Shown here: positions 1 to 9,062 of the stretch, in pieces
Position numbering within the stretch: the stretch's first letter is position 1
Layout of the letters: each line of letters starts with the position of its first letter
Source of the DNA: Liolophura sinensis
Lineage: Eukaryota; Mollusca; Polyplacophora; Chitonida; Chitonidae
Length of the DNA: 64,000 nucleotides
NCBI RefSeq assembly: GCF_032854445.1
Contig: NC_088298.1
Location: 16,325,976 to 16,389,975, forward strand
Reading direction: 5' to 3'
Made by a program: the position numbers and the translations under genes
Notes under the pieces: model-generated
What the model was told of the DNA's origin: nothing
The model's input: the letters and a program-made list of their open reading frames with translations, nothing else
Databases searched by the model: none

Positions 1-159
1 ATACAAGAGCACAAATTAAATATACAAGTTCACACTGAAACAAGTGCTCGGTGGAGATATGAACAAAGCCAGAGGCTATGAAGACACCAAAATTCAGCAC
101 AAAAGGCCTAGTAAAGTAACACACAGCGAAAGCATCCAAAACTCTCAATAATTCTCCTT

Positions 160-290
160 TCTCCTCCTTTGACCTGCTTTCATAGGTCTTATATAGACTG
201 GTGGAATTTTCTAGAATAAGAAAAGTCTTGAACACTTGTTTGTAAATAAACAGGCCCCAAACTGAACGTATTCTGGAACATTCTAAGGCA
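160..290 (-). promoter_or_regulatory. Heat-shock-type promoter, facing left
   Basis: Two perfect three-unit heat-shock elements are present: GAA-nn-TTC-nn-GAA at 204-216 and TTC-nn-GAA-nn-TTC at 271-283. A TATA box (TATATAAG on the minus strand) lies at about 189-196. On the minus strand the order is HSE, HSE, TATA, which puts the start site near 160 and the transcript running off the left edge. The sequence at 1-160, read on the minus strand, has no long open frame and would be 5' UTR or intron. HSF-driven control is inferred from the motif; the gene itself is outside the window. Confidence 0.6.
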
Positions 291-299
291 GAGGCAGAC

Positions 300-2080
300 A
301 GCCGGACCATGAACTCAGCATAGGTAAACAGTGGCAAGCTAAATTTAGAAGCTGACGACAGTTGTTCACATAACCCCTTGCAAATCAGACACATTTATTG
401 TGTTCTGTTTTAATGTAATTTTTTTTCAATTCAGCGTGTCAATATTTGAAATAATGCATGTAAATAGACGTACAGCTAATTGTAAAGCTATCTTAATGAA
501 AATAAATGTACAGCTGCACTGCACTGGTGTGAACTTATCCTCACCCCTCTTTTCTCTGCAGTATGTAGTGTGTTGTATACAATGTAGGGAATATGCTCGC
601 AGACTAAGCATCCCCGTGGACTTCAATTAACACTAAGTCTTGTTTGTGTTTTATTATTTTGTAACACAGCCATGTGTACTTCACATAAAATTAACACATG
701 CTTGTTTTGGGGAACCACATTTTTGTGTTGAGTGAACAACTCAAGTTGTATTAGATTTCAACACAAGTGTTTGTGTGTGTGATTATTTACCTGTTGTCTT
801 GCTGTCCTTACTGTTCTGCTAGTCCTTTAAGGACTATAGGTAAAAGAGCTTGTGAGCATCCGGTGAAAATCAGGAATTGCTGAATGGAAATTTGGAGGCC
901 AGACTACTCTCTGAAGCCCGTGCTGGGAATGTAAGCTGTCTTGTCGCGTATTCCAAGACACACTTTTGCGGACACGCCACACAGATCTTTACAACTGTCA
1001 CCATAGTAACACCGCTAACAGTCTGAATTGTACAAACTCCAACCTTCCGATTTAGTCTGCGTCACTTTTGACCCAATACCAAACTTTCCATGGTAACGAC
1101 CAGCTGTCCAGACGATAAAATTAAATTTCAATTAATTTGTGATTGATTTTCTCTGAGCAGCAATTTCCACAAATGCCTCTTTGGCGGCAATTTGCGCTTA
1201 AACACGAACTTGGCTGACTACACTTTGTCTTTCGGGTGATAGGTTATTCTCGAGCATTTAGGACTATAGCTGACGTGTAGAATGTATCCGTGGTTGTATT
1301 GAGAGGAGAAAAACGCACAGGCGCTAATTGATAAAGTCACAAGCTTGAGACTTTGAGCATACAGGTAACACGTTTTGGTATGTAGCCAGGTCAGGACGAG
1401 TAGCACTATTCCATTTTAAACCTATATGAAAACGCCAGGTTAAATGCGTCGTTTTTTGGAAGGTCACAACTGAAGGTTACAACAACCTTGTCGCTTACCC
1501 TTTAGAGACTTACCTCTCAGGACACATCTCTACCTATGTACCACATCCGGTTTAACCATTTGACCGTTGTTTTCCATCAGATGAATATCGTTTAATTACC
1601 GGTGCTTTCATCATCGTCTAGGGTCATACATAGACGGGCTTGAGACGAACATATCAGCTAATGGATATAATAACAACTACTTTTGTCTTCAACAGCGTCT
1701 GGCAAATCCCACTTAAAACTGTGAGACAATTCATCAAACCAGTGGCCTTAATTGCTTCCTGTTTGTTCCGTGAATAATACAAGACCGCCAAGTGTGATCA
1801 ACTTGACATTTACTCATTTGCATCACTTTCAGAATTAGAAAATTTCCGTGCACTCACCACTTTAAATGCGTTCCCTCCCTGGCCAGTTACTTCCTGTAAA
1901 GAAAAGATCAACGTTACCATCTTGACAAGAGGCCGTATTTCACCGGTTACGTGTGACCATTTGTCAACTATCACACTGGCGTCGCACCTCTGGTTTTATT
2001 CCCTGTGTTGTGCATGCAATCTGTTATACTGCAATAATTGTTTGAAACTGCAGCTGGAATATAACATATAATATTTTTTC
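300..2080. other. Intergenic, nothing recognised
   Basis: AT-rich unique-looking sequence. Short open frames near 400-630 and 1218-1406 have no family signature. I see no gene or named repeat here. Confidence 0.5.
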
Positions 2081-2083
2081 CTC

Positions 2084-2162
2084 ACAGCGACCGCATTGGT
2101 GAGAGGCTCCTCTTTCATTGCGCCGTGCTGGCGTGCTAACCCTTTCGTCCGCAGAGGTCCCT
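2084..2162 (-). repeat. SINE-A fragment (tRNA-like head)
   Basis: Reverse-strand copy of the SINE-A 5' head, from the B-box side to the first bases (complement of the GGCCTCYGYGG start). The rest of the element is missing. Confidence 0.7.
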
Positions 2163-2283
2163 AGACATTTATAAAGATAGTTATGAACACAACACTGTTC
2201 TGTGCAGCTAGATTAATATGTTGTGGCTTTTTCAGAACTTTCAGTTACTTTTCAGCCTGGAAAACCCATGGTACAATCGTTCT

Positions 2284-2420
2284 ATCGCCCGGTGATGGCA
2301 CGATGATGTGAAGCAATGACGCGATGACACGAAACCATGACACGAAGCAATAAAAGGATGGCATGGAGTGATGGTACGAGATGCATCGCCGGGCGATGAA
2401 ACGATGGTATGATGGTAAGC
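2284..2420. repeat. Degenerate ATGACRC-rich simple repeat
   Basis: Irregular reiterations of GATGACACGA / GCAATGACGCGA-like words over about 135 bases. No strict period and no coding potential. Confidence 0.5.
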
Positions 2421-2586
2421 TAATGGCCTTATTCGGCTTCCATAAAAACCTGAGAATAAAAAAAAAAGAGTTTCTTGTGGGGACAGTTAGTGAATTGGAG
2501 TGAGAATGACACGAAATTTCCCAAGTTTAGTAAAAACAAATAATATAAATATAGTTATTTTGGAAGAGGGGTGAAAAAAGCCTCAC

Positions 2587-2668
2587 ACACTACCATTCTG
2601 GCTGCTGTCGTATAAGTCGAATATTCTTGATTACGGCGTAAAACACCAATCAAAAAAATAAATGATAA
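2587..2668 (+). repeat. SINE-A fragment (3' tail)
   Basis: Matches the last 75 or so bases of SINE-A: the CGTCGTATAAGT stretch, the GGCGTAAAACACCAATCAA end and an A-rich tail. Confidence 0.8.
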
Positions 2669-2669
2669 A

Positions 2670-4230
2670 AAGACCTAAATGACCACAGATATTTTGGTCT
2701 TGCGTGCTTTGTAACTCTGTATATTATTTGTTTTATTCCAACTGCATTAGAGCATAAAGCTTTGCATCTGTGTGCGTTTTGTATGCAAGCTTGTCATGAG
2801 TCACTTCGCTAACATCAACTTGACTTCGTATCCCTGGCGAGTGAACTGAGATGACATAAACAACCAGGGGTCATTGACATCAATAGTGACCAAACAACAT
2901 GAAGTTTTCTCTTCATTCCTTCAATTCCTTCTTGACTGACCCTAGTTCTTCCAAAAGCACGAAGCTGGTCTCATCATGTGCAGACAACAGCTTGTAAATA
3001 GGCCCCAGTCCTGGGACGATCGCTCAGCATTTCCTGGTGTTCTGAAAAAGAAATCAGATACATAAAGGATACTCAACACTGAAGGTTGAATGTAATAAGG
3101 CTGTAGTTAAGATTTGGCCTCCGGCGTTTCTGGCAACACTGATTGTGAGGTTTAAAAACTTTTCTTTAAGAAATTTCTCATTAGTGATTTATATTTAATA
3201 AGGATATTGCACATTACTGTGTTCATATTAACTTGTTTTTGTCATCATGGTTACTAGCTGGCAGGTGAAATGATATTTAAGAAGTTATTGAGGATTTACA
3301 GTAAAATTAAATGAGTTAGTGTGGTTTACGAGCGATTAAATGATGTTTAGTTATAAAAGTAGGAAGTATAGCAGATTAAGCAGCAGTTAAATGTTCTTAC
3401 ATTTTTAAACTGTCTTTAAATGCAGTGTTTCCAATGTTTTGGAAACACAAATCTTAGTTAAGTCATGTACTGAGTAGACACCCACAGTTGGGTAATTAAA
3501 TCCTTCCTCTAAGGTCCTCGCCTGGGCTATAAAAGACCAGCCCTAATGTGAACAGGGCAGTGAGGAGTTAGTCACCACCTTGGACGGTCTTCAGCCTGGC
3601 TGGTCACCCAGGTGGCAGCAATACACATCACTCACCCTGATTTTGTGTTTGGGTCACTTATTTGACTACCACCTAGCATCCCCTAATGTTAGTCGTAGCT
3701 AACCTGTTGCCTCTCCCCAGGCAAGGTTACATGAATAGCATCAATGGGTTATCATTCCACCTTTCACATGAAAAATATTTATGATATTCAACCTTCACTG
3801 TACAATAATCTATTTATTATTTATATTTTGACAGTGTCGTGATTTTGTGTATTTGAACAAGTTTAAGCAATGTTTTTAGCTGTAGACCTTCACACAGCAT
3901 GACGTCCTGTCTTGTTACGTGACGTAAGAAATGTTAAAGTTGACTGAACGTGTATTATGACGTCGTTCTGCTAAGCTGGGATTTGATGGTCATAGAACAA
4001 AATGTTTCTTTTTGACCCCATGGCATCAGGGTGTGTAACAACAAGTTACATTTAACACCATTTTCATCATTTTCGCCATTTTTCATTTTCATCAACGAAG
4101 AAATGCTGACATTTCACTTGTGTCTAAGTAATAACACACTGATCTATGAACGAAAATAGAGGAAGACTGCTTAGTGTATATGTACATGGGATCTATTCAG
4201 ACTTATGACCTTATCCATGTCATTAATCCT
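2670..4230. other. Intergenic with possible solo LTR or promoter at 3490-3735
   Basis: No open frame of interest. A GC-richer block at 3490-3735 holds a good TATA box (GCTATAAAAG, 3528-3537) followed by CT/GG-rich sequence, resembling the U3-R part of an LTR or a stand-alone core promoter. I found no matching second LTR, primer-binding site or target duplication. Confidence 0.3.
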
Positions 4231-4233
4231 TGC

Positions 4234-4445
4234 CATTTATTTATTTGATTGGTGTTTTACGCCGTGCTTAAGAATATTTCACTTATACGACGGCAGCCAG
4301 TATTATGGAGAGTGGAAATCAAGCAGAGCCCAGGGGAAACCCACGACCATCCGCAGGTTGGCGCCAGACCTTCCCACGTATGGCCGGAGAGAGGAAGCCA
4401 GAATGAGCTGTACCTGAACTCACAGCGACAAACTTGGTGAAAGGC
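4234..4445 (-). repeat. SINE-A, nearly full core and tail
   Basis: Begins with the reversed (TTTA)n tail, then the TTGATTGGTGTTTTACGCCG tail block, core and B-box region. The tRNA head is diverged and cut short. Confidence 0.85.
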
Positions 4446-5104
4446 TTGTAGGTCACTTTGCCATTTAAGGGTATTAATTTATTTACTTTGGAGTCTAAAA
4501 TCTTATCTGTTGAAACGCTTGAATTTTATTTGTTAAAGAGTTTCCAATGTGGCCTAAAATATAAAAGTACAAAAAATCGTATCCGCATTCTTCTTAGGGA
4601 GATAAAATGGCTTTAAATTACCGTTTACAAGGCCTCAGAGATCAGTACAGACATTAAGTAGTGTCCTGTGGTGTAGTCAACGACGACAGCTGTCAAACAA
4701 CTTTATTGTGGTGTAGAGCCCGAAACGGGGGTGAAGAGAGGGTGGGGTGTATGCTGGTGTTGTGTACCCAGTATGTATACCAATGACATCATTTCCAACT
4801 ATTTCTGACCACTGTCGCGAATTCTCGCATAAAATATTGGGAAAAAAAATAAGAATTTTAAAGTATATGCAGCACAACTAGATGGGCTATGATAGGGGAA
4901 TCTACCATTCCCTGTCCAAGGTCAATTAATTATCATAATTTTCCGTTCTAATTAACTTGGTTTAGCCTTCACAAAGTCCATTCTGCAAGTGATCGAAATC
5001 ATCTCTTAATTCTCATTCAACACACCAACATCTGCTTGTGCCGCCGTTTTCGAATCGATTTAATGGCCAACTTCGTTCCGCAAAGTGCCTTATGGAACTA
5101 ACCA

Positions 5105-5222
5105 AGTACGGACGGAGAGGAAGCCAGCATGAGCTGGACTTGAACTCACGGCGACTGCATTAGTGGGAGCCTCCTGGATCATTCCGCCCCACTGGCGTTC
5201 TAAGCCCCTTGGCCACGGACAC
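5105..5222 (-). repeat. SINE-A fragment (tRNA-like head)
   Basis: Reverse-strand linker and tRNA-like head, ending at the reversed GGNNTCCGTGG start. Abuts a plus-strand SINE-B tail on its right. Confidence 0.8.
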
Positions 5223-5283
5223 CTCTTCCTCGTCGTCGTGCTTACGACTGAAAAATGGTTAAATATGACGCTAAACCCCAAGC
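5223..5283 (+). repeat. SINE-B fragment (3' tail)
   Basis: Contains CGACTGAAAAATGGTTAAAT and ACGCTAAACCCCAAGCA, the terminal block seen in the full SINE-B copies at 37461 and 48071. Confidence 0.7.
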
Positions 5284-6156
5284 ATGTTCTTGAAACATTT
5301 TAAACTTTCTTCAGCACATGGTTTCTCTATACCATACAGACGAAAGATCAAGCACTTGGCTCCGTGGAATGATTTGAATTAAGTGAAAGTTACACAGTGT
5401 GATAACTGACATTTGGCCACAAGTAACAGATGCGGTACAGCAACTTTAGATTCTTCTCTCGTTTTTTGACTAACTTTTCATTGGATCGAATCCTGGTGTA
5501 GCCAAATCGTAAAGCTTTCACCCAATATCTGATATGTCTATCACACTATACCGACTCGGCAGTGTTGCAGTTTTCGATACCTATTAACCGTTGTTGATCC
5601 CTGTTTGTGTGTTTGGAGATTTTGGAATAGTGACATGTGTTATCCTTTACATGTGAAAAATCCTGTAAAGCCAGTGGAGTACAACGAATCAAACTACAAA
5701 ACTTTATTAGGATTGAAAATCTAAAGAAAGTTTCCTACCAACGTAACCTTACCATACATCTTGTAAAATTCATACCGATAATGACTGTCCTTTACCTAAA
5801 ATATTTATGAATCGTCTTCCTTGATTTAACTACATTCAAATACTTTGAAACATCTTGAAATTATTATTTTTTAGATATTTTGCGAAAGACAGCTAAAAAA
5901 GTAAGATTCATCAGATAGACATTTGGAAGAGGTGCACAAGAAGTTTCTCTTACTCTAAACACAGGTTTTGTTTTGAATCTGTGATATTACCTACGAGAAA
6001 TATATTACTTAAGCAATGTTCTCAAAAACGTGGCCTATACGTGGTTATGAAGAAAACAAGCCGATGGGGCATCGGAGTATGCCGGTACCTTGCCATTAAG
6101 GATGTAGTCCGTACAGTCTACCTTACAATACCTTGACTGCATTTGATTCATGGTCT

Positions 6157-6210
6157 CCACACCATATGACTGAAATATCCCCAATGTGGCGTTAAGCCAT
6201 AATCATTCAT
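6157..6210 (+). repeat. SINE-type 3' tail fragment
   Basis: CATATGACTGAAATA, then GTGGCGTTAAGCC and a CATT-rich end. Related to the SINE-B tail but ending in ATTCATTT. A second copy lies at 22467-22516. Confidence 0.5.
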
Positions 6211-6240
6211 TTGATTTAATGACAAATATAGCGCTCAGTG

Positions 6241-6290
6241 TAACAGAATCCTCAGTGTGACAGAATCCTCAGTGTGACAGATTTTCGTGA
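6241..6290 (+). repeat. 18-bp tandem triplication
   Basis: About three copies of CAGAATCCTCAGTGTGA in direct tandem. Confidence 0.7.
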
Positions 6291-6599
6291 ATAACACATA
6301 TAAGGTTACATGCATGTAGGAAAGTAGCATGAACAACAACTTGAACGACGTGCAATTTTCACCAAGACTCGGCTGGTATTCCAAAAAATTAAGATCGCTA
6401 TCTGCTTTAATAAAAGATTGTGTTAGTTGCGTCTCTTCTTTACTTAAAGAAAAACTAAACTGAAGACTCCCAAACACTTTTAACACATAACAGCCGAGAG
6501 TTGTATATATACATTCCCATGAAGCAAGTTGCATGTTCCGCGAGTTCATTTTTCCCTGGTGCCGCTGACTGCAGACGACTCTCTAAACTGAACTCCTAC

Positions 6600-6987
6600 C
6601 CACCACAAACTACTGTGCTCGATAAACTGTTATGCCCTACGAGCTATTGTGCACCACAAGCTATTGTGAATCACAAACTACTGTGAATAACAAACTATTC
6701 TGCACCATAACCTAGAATGCACTACAAACTACCGTGCACCACAAACTACCGTGCACCACAAACTACTGTGCACCACAAACTGATTTTTACTACAAACTTC
6801 TGTGCACCACAAACTGATTTTTACTACAAACTACTGTGCACCACAAACTACCGTGCACCACAAACTACCGTGCACCACAAACTATTGTGCACCACAAACT
6901 ACTGTGCACCACAAACTCTTGTCCAGCATAAACTACTGTGCACCACAAACACTTGTCCAGCATAAACTAGTGTGCACCACAAACTAA
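6600..6987 (+). repeat. 17-bp tandem array
   Basis: About 22 copies of a 17-bp unit, GTGCACCACAAACTACC and variants. Because 17 is not a multiple of 3 but 51 is, the array gives spurious open frames with a 17-residue peptide repeat in several frames. No upstream exon or splice context supports translation. Confidence 0.9.
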
Positions 6988-6989
6988 TA

Positions 6990-7060
6990 TGTCTGGGACA
7001 CTGCTTGTCTGGGTCACTGTTTGTCTGGGACACTGTTTGTCTGTGACACTGGTTGTCTGG
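6990..7060 (+). repeat. 16-bp tandem array
   Basis: Four to five copies of GTCTGGGACACTGTTT directly follow the 17-bp array. The unit is different, so this is a separate array at the same junction. Confidence 0.85.
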
Positions 7061-7948
7061 GTGTTCAAACACACATTTGTCTTTTGTCTTCGTTTGTCTT
7101 CTACCTAGATGGTATACATATTTGTATGTCACACCCTGGAAAGTTCGTTAGTAAATTTCCAAAGATCTTTGGTTTTTCTCCGGTTCATCTATCTCTTCAC
7201 CTAAGCCTCAGTGAACTGCCCGTTCTGGAATTCATGCGGACTGAATGTAACGAAGTCGAAAAACAAACACTTGATTAACACATTCTGTTTCGCAATATTT
7301 AGAGTTTACACCATGTTATAAGTAAGTTACATATAATTATAGGCTTGACAGAAACAATAGCATTTACATTTACAACATACAACAGAGGCACAAACCTTAT
7401 GAAAGAACAAATATATTCAATTTTTTATGTTACATCAAAAAGAACGCGGTACGTAACTAACAAACACAAAGCATGTGTGTTTGAGCACATTTATGTTGGT
7501 ACATGCGTTTTCTTGTGAAATAAAAACGTCGTGCAAAACATGCAGTATTAAATACAATGTAAGCTAGACCAACCTGTACACATTTTGTTTATATATGACC
7601 ATAATTTATGATGGTAATTTTCAGGGTAGTGCATAACATGCGACAGTATTATATACGATGTAAGCAATGTACTTTCGGTCACAAAAAGTACAAAAGTGAT
7701 GCCGAGCAATGTGGCTATATTCACTTCTACATAAAATTGCTACTCAGACTTGTCTCTCTTGGACAATGTGTTAAAACAATTTCATATAATTTGTATTCAT
7801 GGCAGGTAATATGTCCATTGTAGAGAGAGCACCTGCACATCAGGGCCACAGCTGCATGGTTTAATACTTAGCATCGCTTAAAACATCATTTTCAGTGTTT
7901 TCAACGTAATGGGGCGCTCGTTTCAAGTACGTTAAATATGATATCCCT
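7061..7948. other. Intergenic, nothing recognised
   Basis: AT-rich. Open frames at 7021-7278 and 7608-7823 have no recognisable domain, signal peptide or splice context. Confidence 0.5.
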
Positions 7949-7960
7949 TCTTTTCACATT

Positions 7961-8250
7961 GGGGGTCTTCCATGGCTCAGTTGGTTAGGGGTCTAGCGCA
8001 GCGTGATGACCCAGGAGTCTCTCACCAGTGCGGTCGCTGTGAGTTCAAGTCCAGCTCATGTTGGCTTCCCACGTAAGGCCGGAGAGGACTCCGGCCTTAC
8101 GTGGGAAGATCTGTTAGCAACCTGCGGATGGTCGTGAGTTTCCTTTGGGTTCTACCCAGTTTCCACCCACCATGATGCTGCCCGCCGTCGTATAAGTGAA
8201 ATATTCTTGAATACTGCGTAAAACACCAATCAAATAAATACATAAATAAA
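7961..8250 (+). repeat. SINE-A, full length, with internal hairpin
   Basis: Complete tRNA-derived SINE. The head carries an A-box-like TGGCTCAGTTGG and a B-box-like GTTCAAGTCC; then come the family core and the tail ending CACCAATCAAATAAATA. A 12-bp target duplication TCTTTTCACATT flanks it (7949-7960 and 8251-8262). Unlike other copies, the linker holds a perfect inverted repeat: 20-nt arms 8065-8084 and 8089-8108 around AGGA. Confidence 0.95.
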
Positions 8251-8262
8251 TCTTTTCACATT

Positions 8263-9060
8263 GTAGCGATATCATCCGATCTAACTCTTCCCTTGTCCAC
8301 GCCATGTTCGATCTTCCCTTGTTCTATTGCAATGTCACCAACTGTCCAGTATGACAAGGATTTCTACAAAGCAAAAAGACATCATATACATATTTACACT
8401 GGGGCCATCTTTCGGGAAGACGGATACTCTCACATTGTCAATGTTTATCCAATAAACAACCAAAAGGGTAGTTAAGTTAGGTTTGAAACATTTACTGGAC
8501 GAAAACAAAAACACGATCTTCAAAGAGGGATCAGTAAAGGTGGGAGAAGACTACTTTTCATAGAGTGGTTAAACGTATTACTTTTACACTCAGTCTGAAA
8601 TATATGGGAACATATATCAATAAGCGCTGGCCATTATTGTAGTAACCTTTTACCATTATCTTCTTTGATATAAAACTGGCTTTATCAGAGATTTTTGGCC
8701 TTGTTTATGTGTCAGCCTTGTTTATACACGTGTATATATAAATAGACAGTAAAGTAGCTTTTATCATAAGGCCCCCATTTATATATTATAATTGTTATCA
8801 AACTTTAGAATCATTTAAAAACTTTAAATAGAAAAGGAAAATACTTAACCTATTTTGGTAACTACCGAAAATCCGATTGGATTTCCTTTGATTCAGTTGT
8901 TTCCCAAAAACCTACCGTAGAGCTTCTGAAAAGTCACAGTCTTTGTTTAATTACTAAACCCTTTGTACAGTAAAGACAGTTTTTCCCCCTATTTTTTAAA
9001 ATATAAATACGGAATGTTTCAATAGGCAGGTTAGCCGGGCATTAGGCGATTAAGTGGTCT
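8263..9060. other. Intergenic, TLR downstream flank
   Basis: AT-rich, no open frame of note. The part next to 9060 may be the 3' UTR of the minus-strand TLR; no polyadenylation site could be assigned. Confidence 0.4.
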
Positions 9061-9062
9061 CT

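Noticed and set aside
6717-6987. Peptide-repeat open frames in the 17-bp array
   Set aside because: They follow from the tandem DNA repeat (3 x 17 = 51) and occur in several frames; there is no start context, splicing or domain.
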